From Bacillota bacterium (GTDB taxonomy: Bacteria > Bacillota > Dehalobacteriia > UBA4068): a stretch of DNA of 7,547 nucleotides. The translations under genes and the position numbers were made by a program. Under the pieces are notes generated by a model. The model did not search any database. It saw nothing but the letters and a program-made list of their open reading frames with translations, and was not told the origin of the DNA. The DNA is taken from assembly GCA_030528765.1 (NCBI GenBank), contig JAUMYD010000089.1:1-7547 (forward strand), written 5' to 3'. Positions 1 to 6,662 of the stretch are shown here, piece after piece (positions within the stretch are counted from its first letter, which is position 1; each line of letters starts with the position of its first letter).

Positions 1-2
1 TG

Positions 3-521
3 GACGGCGTAAAACTCGTTGTTGGGGACAAATGCCTGGGCATGCTGGAAGCCGTGGGAGAGGTGTTTCCCGATGCCAAATACCAGCGCTGCACGGTTCA
101 TTTCTACCGCAATGTGTTTTCTGTCGCTCCCCGTTCCAAGGTGAAGTTGGTGGCAAAAATGCTCAAAGCGATCCACGCTCAGGAAAACAAGAAAGCTGCC
201 AGAGAAAAGGCAAAGTCTGTTGCTGCTCAGTTGAAGGAAATGAAGCTGAAAGAGGCAGCAAAGAAGGTGGAGGACAGCGTTGATGAAACACTGACCTACT
301 GCGATTTCTCCTCTGAGCTTTGGACTCGAATCCGCACTAACAATGTTATTGAGCGACTTAACCGGGAAATCCGTCACCGAACTCGTGTGGTGGGAACTTT
401 CCCAGACGGCAACTCTGCTCTGATGCTGGTCCGTGCCCGGCTGCGTCATGTGGGCAACAAGAAGTGCATGAATATGAAGCATTTAGAGGCGGCTTTCGAG
501 GACGCCTCTATTGCCGGCTGA
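3..521 (+). CDS. IS256-family transposase, C-terminal part (5' truncated by the window edge)
   Basis: The reading frame is open from base 3 to the TGA at 519-521 and gives about 172 residues, somewhat under half of a usual IS256 transposase of around 400 residues. Visible family landmarks are the second catalytic aspartate region (VVGDKCLGM, codons at about 18-44), the C-x2-H-x3-RN block (QRCTVHFYRN), and the third acidic residue within NNVIERLNREIRHRTRVVG, followed by FPDGNSALML. These match the DDE core and the insertion-domain order of Mutator-type transposases. The protein would act on the terminal repeats of its own element by copy-out/paste-in transposition. The start codon lies outside the window; the ATG at 42 is internal because homology continues upstream of it. 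No frameshift or stop is seen in the visible part. Confidence 0.93.
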   Translation, partial: DGVKLVVGDKCLGMLEAVGEVFPDAKYQRCTVHFYRNVFSVAPRSKVKLVAKMLKAIHAQENKKAAREKAKSVAAQLKEMKLKEAAKKVEDSVDETLTYCDFSSELWTRIRTNNVIERLNREIRHRTRVVGTFPDGNSALMLVRARLRHVGNKKCMNMKHLEAAFEDASIAG

Positions 522-548
522 CCTCATTTGGCCGGAGCCTGCAAACTG

Positions 549-574
549 TTTTGCGCATAACTCTTGACGATACC
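549..574 (+). repeat. Probable right terminal inverted repeat of the IS256-family element
   Basis: About 28 bases after the transposase stop, the sequence TTTTGCGCATAACTC followed by TTGACGATACC has the AT-rich then TTGACxxTAcc pattern I associate with IS256-type ends. The matching left repeat is outside the window, so this rests on resemblance and position alone. Confidence 0.45.
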
Positions 575-643
575 CGAATCCGGTCATTGATCCAGAAACG
601 CCCGAAAACGATCGGAGAAAAGAGCTAAGCCGGAGCAGGGCAT

Positions 644-673
644 AAAAAAGGAGAGCCCCAGATCAGGGCCCCC
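644..673 (-). terminator. Rho-independent terminator closing the minus-strand operon
   Basis: Read on the minus strand, an 8-bp stem GGGGGCCC / GGGCTCTC (all pairs Watson-Crick or G-U) encloses the 7-base loop TGATCTG and is followed by C then six T. It lies about 24 bases past the stop of the flavoprotein gene (698) and is the natural end of the transcript. Confidence 0.8.
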
Positions 674-697
674 GCATATTTTGGTCTATTTTCAAAT

Positions 698-1300
698 TCA
701 GGACTGCCTTCTCTCCTGTAGCTCTACCATTCCCTGAAGGATGCGTTCCCGGGCTGTGGACAGGATCGCTGCCTCATCGGCACCATAAATATCCAAGCCT
801 TCTGCTGAAAAGCAGCAGGCATAGGGGATGCAAAACATCGTCTGGCACAATGCCTTCAGGTAATCATACCCATAATTCATCTCACCAATAAAGCCGCCGG
901 AAGTAGTCACATAAATCAGCTGCTTTGCCTTACAAAGGCTCTCCACCTGCCCGTTTTCTCCATAGCGGAACGTGAGACCGGAAACACTGACCGCTTCCAG
1001 ATAGACACGCAGAATGCTGGGAAAGAAAAGATCCCAGTAAGGCGCGGCGACCACCAGGCAATCTGCAGCAGAAAACTGCTTTGCCCAGCGGAAATATTCT
1101 GAAGAGAAATCGCCGGCCTGAACACAGCGTTCCCTCTCCTCCAGAGCAGGATAATCCAAAGGGTGAAGATCCTTCTCCTTAAAAAGCTGCACTTCCTCCA
1201 CCTCGCCGGAAAGCTGGCTGAGCACAAACTGGGCCAGCGCATAGCTGCGGGAATTTGGCCGAGGACAAGCATTGATAAATAAAATTCGTTCCTGCCTCAT
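698..1300 (-). CDS. NAD(P)H-dependent FMN reductase / azoreductase-like flavodoxin-fold protein
   Basis: The 200-aa product is a flavodoxin-fold NAD(P)H:acceptor oxidoreductase of the AzoR/NQO type, a soluble FMN enzyme that reduces quinones, azo compounds or similar acceptors. Numbering from the chosen start, strand 1 and the FMN-phosphate loop are RILFINACPRPNSRS (5-19), the second FMN loop is VVAAPYWDLFFPSIL (83-97), then LEAVSVSGLTFRYGENG (101-117), the typical AzoR region preceding the substrate lid, and TTSGG (132-136). Length fits the family. The ATG at 1300 is preferred: an AGGA lies 9 bases upstream and the fold begins six residues later. ATG at 1309 is possible. The longer start at 1351 lacks a ribosome binding site and adds residues before the first strand. 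It is the last gene of the unit, 87 bp after the RsbW-like gene, and may be a redox effector or merely co-transcribed. Function is secure at family level only. Confidence 0.88.
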   Translation of the reverse strand: MRQERILFINACPRPNSRSYALAQFVLSQLSGEVEEVQLFKEKDLHPLDYPALEERERCVQAGDFSSEYFRWAKQFSAADCLVVAAPYWDLFFPSILRVYLEAVSVSGLTFRYGENGQVESLCKAKQLIYVTTSGGFIGEMNYGYDYLKALCQTMFCIPYACCFSAEGLDIYGADEAAILSTARERILQGMVELQERRQS

Positions 1301-1387
1301 ATTTTCCATTCCTAATATTGAAGTTTTTTCTATAAACTTTCCTGCGCCCATTATAAAAAATGAAGGGCTGGGATTTTAAATCACTTA

Positions 1388-1840
1388 TCAATATTGCATG
1401 CTGAGTGTCAGGATGTTATGTGCATTTTCATAAACATAGTCAACCCGATCCATCATTTTACGAACCATAAAAATCCCCAGCCCCCCGATACTCCGTTCCT
1501 CCGCAGAAAGGGTAATATCCGGCGTTTCAGCCTCCAGTGGATTATACGGGATCCCATCATCCCGGAATATCAGATTCAAGGTACCCGCCCCACCACAGCA
1601 ATACAGCTCCGTGCGGGTAGAACCGCTATAATGGACAATATTGGAATAAACCTCGTCCAACGCGATCATCAACTTTGTGGCAATTTTTATTGGAACCTCC
1701 AACTTTTCCAGTTCAGTTTCCAGAAAAGCCGCAACCCGGCTGATCGACTCCATGCTCGGCTCAACCACAAGCGCAGGGCAATCTTCCGCAACCCTGGGCG
1801 GAGCAAAACCATTTATCATTCTCTGCTCTTCCATTTTCAT
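1388..1840 (-). CDS. RsbW/SpoIIAB-like ATP-binding protein (anti-sigma-factor-type serine kinase)
   Basis: The 150-aa protein is a compact GHKL (HATPase_c_2) domain like the kinases RsbW and SpoIIAB, which bind ATP and phosphorylate a serine of a partner STAS protein. The ATP-site boxes are intact: N box ALDEVYSNIVHY with E63 and N67, G1 box FRDDGIPYNP (92-101) with D94/D95/G96, and G2 box SIGGLGIFMVRKMMD (117-131). An ATP lid of about 16 residues separates G1 and G2. There is no membrane segment or sensor domain. AAAGGAAGAG directly upstream of the ATG at 1840 supports that start. The gene follows STAS-1 by 75 bp, the usual antagonist-then-kinase order. No sigma factor follows; the next gene is a flavoprotein, so the kinase's second partner is not encoded nearby. 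It is the only kinase here with all nucleotide-binding boxes. Confidence 0.9.
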   Translation of the reverse strand: MKMEEQRMINGFAPPRVAEDCPALVVEPSMESISRVAAFLETELEKLEVPIKIATKLMIALDEVYSNIVHYSGSTRTELYCCGGAGTLNLIFRDDGIPYNPLEAETPDITLSAEERSIGGLGIFMVRKMMDRVDYVYENAHNILTLSMQY

Positions 1841-1915
1841 CTCTTCCTTTCGTTAAGCCCTTCAGAGACAGCAAAAACACTGATCTCTCAAAAAGCACCA
1901 GCAATGGCCAAGGAC

Positions 1916-2212
1916 TTATTCGATGGTCAGAATATCGATGAAACCGGTAATATCAAAAACCTCCATGATGGTCTCATTTACGTTGCGCAGCTTCATTTCG
2001 CCTTGCCCATTCATAATTTTCTGCGCTTTCAGGATTACACGCAAACCAGCAGAAGAAACATATTCCAAATTCTCCATATCGATAGTCAGCATTGTTATGC
2101 CTTCAATAGAAGAATCAATAATCGCCTCCAGATCGGGTGCGGTAGCTGTATCCAAACGACCATCCAGGGATAGGCAAAGTTTACTTCCATCTTTATTCTG
2201 ATTGATCATCAT
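1916..2212 (-). CDS. STAS-domain anti-sigma-factor antagonist-like protein (STAS-1)
   Basis: The 98-aa product is a single stand-alone STAS domain of the SpoIIAA/RsbV type. Seen: the strand LCLSLDGRLDTATAPDLE (12-29), the core DMENLEYVSSAGLRVIL (45-61), and the C-terminal MEVFDITGFIDILTIE. In SpoIIAA/RsbV the phospho-acceptor follows an Asp (D-S-S/T-G-L); here that tract is S53-S54-A55-G56-L57, so by alignment S54 is the probable acceptor and the preceding Asp is replaced by Ser, a variant I recall from many clostridial homologues. The start at 2212 has AGGAGG nine bases upstream; the next codon is also ATG. It sits 23 bp after the degenerate GHKL-like gene and 75 bp before the RsbW-like kinase, its likely kinase. 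It is a close paralogue of the STAS protein at 6663-6962. Confidence 0.93.
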   Translation of the reverse strand: MMINQNKDGSKLCLSLDGRLDTATAPDLEAIIDSSIEGITMLTIDMENLEYVSSAGLRVILKAQKIMNGQGEMKLRNVNETIMEVFDITGFIDILTIE

Positions 2213-2220
2213 AGTTTATT

Positions 2221-2226
2221 TCCTCC
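2221..2226 (-). promoter_or_regulatory. Consensus ribosome binding site of STAS-1
   Basis: AGGAGG read on the minus strand, 9 bases before the first of two adjacent ATG codons (2212 and 2209). It is the strongest Shine-Dalgarno in the second unit. That suggests the STAS protein is made in excess of its neighbours, as expected for an antagonist that must titrate its kinase. Confidence 0.7.
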
Positions 2227-2235
2227 TGTCATGAA

Positions 2236-2829
2236 TTAAGCGTTAAAGTTAATTTTAACTACAATATCGACTTGCTTCCCTTTGATGCCAACAACAACAT
2301 CCCGGGCAAGATTCGCAACAATAGAGCGCTCCAGCTCATCCCAGGATTCTTCTTTCTCCTTCTGCTTCACGCGGTTAATGTAATCTGCCAAAGACCACTC
2401 ATAGGTGTAATAAGCCGTGGCAGCAAAGTGCATACTGTCCGCAGGCACGATCAAGGGAACATCCGGTGTGATCAGGTAAGAAATCATCGCTTCCGTTGCA
2501 GCGCGGACTTTACCCATCATCCCGTAGGCTGCTGCATTTTTACCGGAAGTGGATAAAGCCAAGAGCTTCCCCCTGCTGCCATGGTCTTTATAAGGGATCG
2601 TGGCCTGCACATGCAGTTCATACTCCATACCTGTATTTTCCAGCCAAAAGATCCCATTGCAGTCCTTCATCAATTCGGGAAGCATGCAAACAAGCTCCTC
2701 CGCCATTAGGCGCAAACGAAGCCGCTGCTTATTGTTAAGCGAATTATATACTGCACATTTTTCTACTTCAGCCAGAATCACCGGTAAATCGTCCCGCTCC
2801 TGCGAGAACTCACAAAAATCAGACCTCAT
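2236..2829 (-). CDS. Uncharacterised protein, possible degenerate GHKL (kinase-like) partner
   Basis: I recognise this only as a type found beside STAS genes in Clostridia; no function is assigned. The 197-aa product is soluble, with no signal or membrane segment. Residues 35-54 (QRLRLRLMAEELVCMLPELM) resemble the GHKL N-box helix, keeping the acidic residue (E44/E45) but with Met or Cys where the Mg-binding Asn would stand. Then comes a strand FWLENTGMEYELHV (61-74), then STSGKNAAAYGMMGKVRAATEAM (93-115), which could be a remnant of the lid and G2 region, and finally a Lys/Glu-rich helix and a C-terminal strand. No true G1 box (DxGxG) is present. The ATG at 2829 is chosen because GGAGTGAGGAAGGA lies just upstream; the GTG at 2856 would add nine residues but has poor spacing. 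It is first in the second unit, 23 bp before STAS-1. It may be a non-catalytic scaffold or a second STAS-binding partner; this is inference. Confidence 0.8.
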   Translation of the reverse strand: MRSDFCEFSQERDDLPVILAEVEKCAVYNSLNNKQRLRLRLMAEELVCMLPELMKDCNGIFWLENTGMEYELHVQATIPYKDHGSRGKLLALSTSGKNAAAYGMMGKVRAATEAMISYLITPDVPLIVPADSMHFAATAYYTYEWSLADYINRVKQKEKEESWDELERSIVANLARDVVVGIKGKQVDIVVKINFNA

Positions 2830-2891
2830 TCCTTCCTCACTCCTTCCATATTCCACAGCCCTTTCTGCAGCAAAACAAAAACCACTGCTCC

Positions 2892-2920
2892 AGAATAAAG
2901 AACATGCAGAAGAATCGCAA
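2892..2920 (-). promoter_or_regulatory. Candidate promoter of the second unit
   Basis: On the minus strand TTGCGA (2920-2915) and TATTCT (2897-2892) are separated by 17 bases, a 4/6 plus 4/6 match to the housekeeping consensus. It would give a leader of roughly 55 bases before the ATG at 2829. It lies in the largest spacer of the minus-strand cluster, where a new transcript would be expected. The match is modest and the region AT-rich. Confidence 0.35.
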
Positions 2921-2965
2921 ACACAACCTATCTATATCTTCGATGTTTTTTCCTTTCTTTCTGTG

Positions 2966-2989
2966 TATTTCACCGAAATATAGTATTTC
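2966..2989. repeat. Three alternating half-sites TATTTC / GAAATA / TATTTC
   Basis: TATTTC (2966-2971), ACC, GAAATA (2975-2980), TAG, TATTTC (2984-2989): each neighbouring pair is a perfect 6-bp inverted repeat with a 3-base spacer, and the centres are 9 bp apart. It lies between the end of NCS2-B and the candidate promoter of the second unit, about 45 bp upstream of the -35. This is the arrangement expected for a dimeric repressor or activator site, but it could be chance in an AT-rich spacer. Confidence 0.4.
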
Positions 2990-3065
2990 CCTGCATTGCT
3001 ACACATAAAATTCATTTAAAACAAGCAAACGATGCCCTTTCCTCTTCTGCCGCGTGGGCTAGCTC

Positions 3066-4430
3066 TTAAAGCAGTGTACGCAGGAGAATATCCAGAATAA
3101 AAACTGCAGAAAGCGCGTACAGCCATGGATCCACCACCGCCCCCCGTTTCCGGAAAAGCATCAGGAAAACATAGGATATGCAGCCCAGCGCCATGCCATT
3201 CACCAGAGAGAAGGTGGCAGGAATGCCGATGATGATCAAAAAGCAGGGCAACGAGCTTTCCACATGCTTCCAACGGATCTGCGAAATCCCCGGCATCATC
3301 ATCATTCCGCAGAGGATCACCACAGAAGCCGTGGCAATGCCGGAAAAAATCCCTAAAAGCGGAGAGAAGGGTATCGCCAGTAGAAAAAGGATCCCGGTTA
3401 CCAGCGGGCACAAACCGGTTCTTGCACCTTCCCGAAGGCCCACTGCCGATTCCGGGAGCACCGTCAGATTTGAAAGGCCAAAAAACGCAGCAAAACTGGT
3501 GGAAACCGCTGCTACCTGCAAGCTACGCTTCTGCCCATAAAAATCCCCAACAGAATCCGTTAAGCCGGCATCACCGGCGATCCCCTGCAGAGCAACAGCG
3601 GAACCGACAAAATTCGCAATTACCAAAGAAAGCAGTGCCGAAAAAAGTTTCGGAAGCCCCTTTGCAAACAAAGCTCCAAAATCCAGGGCGAAAAAAGAGG
3701 CAGAAAGATCCGGAACTGCGGTAAACTTTCCCGGAACAGGAACAAGCTTCAAAAGGACGCACAGCAGAGTGATAAACAGAATACTGATCATGCTGGCCCC
3801 GGGTAGATGCTTTATCAACAGAAATACCGTAAGAAAAATACCCAGCAAAGCCAGCAGACCGCCAAGCGAAACGATTCCGCCAACTCGCAGCAATCCCTCT
3901 TCCACCTGGATCAAACCAGAGCTGAGCAGGGCAGAAAGTGAAATGTACAGCCCCAGCCCTGCGCTCAGAGCGAATTTCAGCGGCATGGGGATAACATCCT
4001 GCAGGCGCTGCCTTAATGGAGAGCACGCCAAAAGCAGAAACAGCAGCCCGGAAAGGAATACCAGAGCTAAGCTCTCCTGCCAGGAAAAGCCATAATCCTG
4101 GCAGATCCGAAAACTCAGCAAGCTGCTGCAGCTTAAGCCAGGGCCGATGACAAAGGGCACCTTCGCAAAGAAGGCCAAGCCAATGCAGGCCAGACCGGTG
4201 CATAGACATGCGGCTGTGATCGCGCTGTTCTGATCAAAACCAGACTGGGCTAAATTACCGGGGACGGCCAGCATCAGGTAGCACAGGACAAAAAAATTCA
4301 GAATGCCGCATTTGATTTCACGCAGCAAATTTGAGCCCCGCTCTTCAATATGAAAAAATCTCTCCAATAATTCAATGCGAAGAGGGCTCTTCTGCTCTCT
4401 CTCCACAAATAACTGTTCAAACAGCTTCAT
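3066..4430 (-). CDS. Divergent NCS2-family (AzgA-like) permease, NCS2-B
   Basis: The 454-aa multi-pass membrane protein belongs to the NCS2 nucleobase carrier family, AzgA branch, which imports purine bases by proton symport. Branch features are the amphipathic start LLERFFHIEERGSNLLREI (21-39), about 12-14 hydrophobic segments, GFSWQESLALVFLSGLLF (114-131), IPMPLKFALSAGLGLYISL (147-165) and LPESAVGLREGARTGL (325-340). The substrate-site signatures have drifted: the usual PGxGLNAFFAYT in segment 3 reads PGLSCSSLLSFR (97-108), and the FDT of segment 8 aligns with NFV (273-275), losing the Asp, while the segment-10 Glu (E327) remains. The start at 4430 has GGAGG seven bases upstream, overlapping the stop of NCS2-A, so translation is probably coupled (12-bp gap). 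An N-terminal extension of about 20 residues relative to NCS2-A is present. Substrate unknown; it may be a sensor or a subunit of a mixed dimer. Confidence 0.88.
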   Translation of the reverse strand: MKLFEQLFVEREQKSPLRIELLERFFHIEERGSNLLREIKCGILNFFVLCYLMLAVPGNLAQSGFDQNSAITAACLCTGLACIGLAFFAKVPFVIGPGLSCSSLLSFRICQDYGFSWQESLALVFLSGLLFLLLACSPLRQRLQDVIPMPLKFALSAGLGLYISLSALLSSGLIQVEEGLLRVGGIVSLGGLLALLGIFLTVFLLIKHLPGASMISILFITLLCVLLKLVPVPGKFTAVPDLSASFFALDFGALFAKGLPKLFSALLSLVIANFVGSAVALQGIAGDAGLTDSVGDFYGQKRSLQVAAVSTSFAAFFGLSNLTVLPESAVGLREGARTGLCPLVTGILFLLAIPFSPLLGIFSGIATASVVILCGMMMMPGISQIRWKHVESSLPCFLIIIGIPATFSLVNGMALGCISYVFLMLFRKRGAVVDPWLYALSAVFILDILLRTLL

Positions 4431-4442
4431 TTTCGATCCTCC

Positions 4443-5753
4443 CTACAGTGCCGCAAGAACATACATGACAACAAAAAGGGAGGCCAGAGCATAGGTGATT
4501 TTTTGAACCCTATGCCCCTTCCCAACGAGCAAATTGACAACAACATAGGAAATAAAACCGATCCCGATCCCATCTGCAACAGAGTTGGTAAACGGGATCA
4601 TGATCATAGCCAAAAAACAAGGCAGAGCAAATTCCGGATCCCGCCAATAAATATTTGTCGCATTACCGATCATCAGCATGCCAATGAAGATCAGCACAGG
4701 AGAGGTAGCTGCCGCAGGGATCAGGCTGGCCAAGGGAACAAGAAGGATGGTCAGCAGGAAAAGCAGGCCCACACAAAGAGAATGAAGCCCGGTACGGGCT
4801 CCGGCACTGATCCCAGTGGTACATTCAATGGGGGGGATCAAAGCAGGGATCCCCATGCAGGCAGCAAAAGCACTGCCCAGAGCGCAAAAGCTCATAACGT
4901 GGCTATTTCTTCCCACGCCGCCCTTTTCATCCAACATATTCCCTGCTTTGCTGAGAGTCAGAACATTCCCCAGCGTATCGAAGCAAAGGCAGAGGCTGAA
5001 GGTGACGATGGCCGTGATCAGCGGGAGTAGCCCTATGGAAAACAGTCCGGGAAAATCAAATTTAAAGAAAACTGGCTCCAGGGAGAAGGATAGAGCAGGC
5101 AGACTTTCCGGAATAAGGGTAACTCCCAAAGGAATTCCAATCAGCGTTGTAAGCAAAATAGCCAGCAGCATACCGCCCTGAAGCTTCCAAGCCATAATAA
5201 GCCCTGTTAGCAAAAGGCCGATCGCAGCCAACAAAACTGAGGGGGAGGAAAAATCCCCAAGGGAAAGCCCGCTCGTGCTGATAGAAACCAGGCCGGAGTT
5301 TGAAAGCCCAATCAACGCAATGAACATACCCAGACCAGCTGCGATGGCGTTTCGCATCGAAGGTGGGATGCAGGAAAGCAATCTTTCCCGCATGGGGGTC
5401 AGCATGATAGCGAAGCAAAAAAGGCTGCAGAGCAAAATCACGCTCAGTGCCTGCTGCCAGCTGTATCCCATGGCACGACAAAGTGTATATGCAAAAAAAG
5501 CATTCAGCCCAACACCGGGTGTCAGGATGAAGGGGCTGTTCAGGCTGGCACAGAGAAAGCAGCCCACTGCAGCCATCAGGCAGGAAGAGATGAGGGTGGC
5601 TGTATAATCCATCCCCGTTTCCGAAAGGTATGCTGCTGTAACAAATACAATATATATTATAGAAAAAAAGCTGGTCAGCGCTGCCGTAATTTCCTTTCGA
5701 ACGCTGGTTCCGCATTCCTGCAGGTGAAAAAACCGCTCAAGAAAAGCACTCAT
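4443..5753 (-). CDS. AzgA-type NCS2 purine (hypoxanthine/guanine/adenine) permease, NCS2-A
   Basis: The 436-aa product is a canonical-looking AzgA-branch NCS2 transporter, an inner-membrane proton symporter for purine bases. Seen: LERFFHLQECGTSVRKEI at the N-terminus, PGVGLNAFFAYT (79-90) followed by GYSWQQAL, the segment-8 FDTLGNVLTLSKAGNMLDEKG (258-278) with the family's FDT, and segment-10 PPIECTTGISAGARTGL (307-323) with E310 as the likely substrate-binding acid. The family's VNP near segment 1 is VTA here. Length fits AzgA proteins (about 430-480). The ATG at 5753 overlaps the TGA of the upstream HD gene (ATGA), with GAGG seven bases before it, so the two are translationally coupled. The exact base transported cannot be read from sequence. 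It has no fused STAS domain; STAS proteins are encoded separately on both sides. Confidence 0.93.
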   Translation of the reverse strand: MSAFLERFFHLQECGTSVRKEITAALTSFFSIIYIVFVTAAYLSETGMDYTATLISSCLMAAVGCFLCASLNSPFILTPGVGLNAFFAYTLCRAMGYSWQQALSVILLCSLFCFAIMLTPMRERLLSCIPPSMRNAIAAGLGMFIALIGLSNSGLVSISTSGLSLGDFSSPSVLLAAIGLLLTGLIMAWKLQGGMLLAILLTTLIGIPLGVTLIPESLPALSFSLEPVFFKFDFPGLFSIGLLPLITAIVTFSLCLCFDTLGNVLTLSKAGNMLDEKGGVGRNSHVMSFCALGSAFAACMGIPALIPPIECTTGISAGARTGLHSLCVGLLFLLTILLVPLASLIPAAATSPVLIFIGMLMIGNATNIYWRDPEFALPCFLAMIMIPFTNSVADGIGIGFISYVVVNLLVGKGHRVQKITYALASLFVVMYVLAAL

Positions 5754-6631
5754 ATGGCAACCTCAGCGTCAATCCATTCCAACTGCACCCGAGCTTGCTC
5801 GATTGAAAAAGAGCTGCGCTCTGCAACTGCCTTTCTACAATACTCAAGTGTATTCTGTAGCTTCTCCACGACTTCCCTGATCCCGGCTTTCACTTCCTCG
5901 CTACTACTCGAAGCCTGAACCAGCATGTGATCATCCTTCAAAGCAATGCGGTGTATGCTTTTATGTATGGAAAAAACCAGTTTACTATGATAATTGGGAA
6001 GCTTATCAAGCTCGTAGAGGAAACTAAAATTTCGATCTGCGGCAATATCCATTTCATCTGCCAGCCGAACCAGAGAAGCCAGATAGGGCAAAGGCACAGG
6101 GATATTTTCCGAAACAAAAAAGGAGCTGGGATATTCTTTTTCATCAAACAAATCAACTTTCCGGTGCCCTCTGCAGACCTGAATAATTGCCCGGGCGTAA
6201 TCTTCTCCGGGAATATCAAAGAGCTCCCAATATTTACGGATATACCAACCGGAAAGCTCGTGGTGATAACTTCGAATCAGATTTTTGATTTCTTCAGGTG
6301 TTTTCGGGGCTTTTTCCTGAATATTCCTCTCCTTAAGAAAACGCTCGAAATCCTGCTCAGAGACACCCATCCCCACATCATGAAACAATGCCCCCATCAG
6401 CAGGACATAAAGGGATTCCGCATTCAGCCTTGAGATCTGAGAACCCATCAAGGAATTGCAAAAATCAATAATCTCCAGCGTATGCAGGCTTGTATGATCA
6501 GTAAAATCCGGAAAAACACCTTCATATCGGGAAAGCATCTGAAGAGAAGTGGATACGCAACTGCGATAGCGGGAATGTAGATCCGGATTCAACTTATGCA
6601 GCGTTGTTTCGATCAAATAATCAGTTCTCAT
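5750..6631 (-). CDS. HD-domain metal-dependent phosphohydrolase
   Basis: The 293-aa soluble protein has an HD-superfamily metal site: DHTSLHTLEI (45-54), ALFHDVGMG with the signature H84-D85, HHELSGWYIR (123-132), a further His in CRGHRK (153-158), and the closing Asp in LVRLADEMDIAADR (187-200, probably D192). HD enzymes hydrolyse phosphoester bonds of nucleotides, including second messengers; the substrate of this one is not evident. After about residue 215 comes a C-terminal domain with a strand region and a long helix (245-290) that could bind partners. The ATG at 6631 is chosen because GGGG lies six bases upstream and the longer reading start (6733) would run into the STAS-2 gene with an unconvincing N-terminus. 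It lies 31 bp after STAS-2 and overlaps NCS2-A by 4 bp, tying the hydrolase stoichiometrically to the transporter. Its partner or ligand may be a purine nucleotide (inference). Confidence 0.9.
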   Translation of the reverse strand: MRTDYLIETTLHKLNPDLHSRYRSCVSTSLQMLSRYEGVFPDFTDHTSLHTLEIIDFCNSLMGSQISRLNAESLYVLLMGALFHDVGMGVSEQDFERFLKERNIQEKAPKTPEEIKNLIRSYHHELSGWYIRKYWELFDIPGEDYARAIIQVCRGHRKVDLFDEKEYPSSFFVSENIPVPLPYLASLVRLADEMDIAADRNFSFLYELDKLPNYHSKLVFSIHKSIHRIALKDDHMLVQASSSSEEVKAGIREVVEKLQNTLEYCRKAVAERSSFSIEQARVQLEWIDAEVAI

Positions 6632-6662
6632 GTAATTCCCCTTCTCTGCAACCGTTTTTTGT

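Larger units (their letters stand above)
1..574 (+). mobile_element. 3' part of an IS256-family insertion sequence (left end outside the window)
   Basis: The segment holds the C-terminal portion of a Mutator/IS256-type transposase followed by about 50 non-coding bases and a probable right terminal repeat. The end is placed near 574 because the sequence around 549-574 (core TTTTGCGCATAA, then TTGACGATACC) resembles the right ends of IS256 elements. The left end and target duplication lie outside the window, so neither completeness nor the exact boundary can be checked. It is the only plus-strand gene here and converges on the minus-strand operon, ending about 70 bp before that operon's terminator. 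Confidence 0.7.

Noticed and set aside
1301..1351. Longer start of the flavoprotein at 1351
   Set aside because: No Shine-Dalgarno upstream, and the flavodoxin fold normally begins within a few residues of the start, as it does from 1300.
1350..1355. TATAAT on the minus strand as a separate flavoprotein promoter
   Set aside because: No -35-like hexamer at 16-18 bases upstream; a lone -10 in an AT-rich gap is weak.
1394..2173. Long plus-strand open frame of 259 codons
   Set aside because: It lies antisense to the STAS-1 and RsbW-like genes, both of which carry clear family motifs; its translation is low-complexity and lacks a recognisable domain.
2984..3020. Possible SigB-type promoter (GTTTTA ... 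GGGAAA) in the spacer after NCS2-B
   Set aside because: The two elements are about 25 bases apart, far from the 12-15 expected for SigB promoters.
3016..3065. Terminator directly after NCS2-B
   Set aside because: Only a 4-bp GCCC/GGGC pairing with a very long loop and no clean T-run; read-through into the second unit remains possible.
4503..5030. Plus-strand open frame of 175 codons
   Set aside because: Antisense shadow of the NCS2-A gene, rich in polar residues typical of reversed membrane-protein codons, with no motif.
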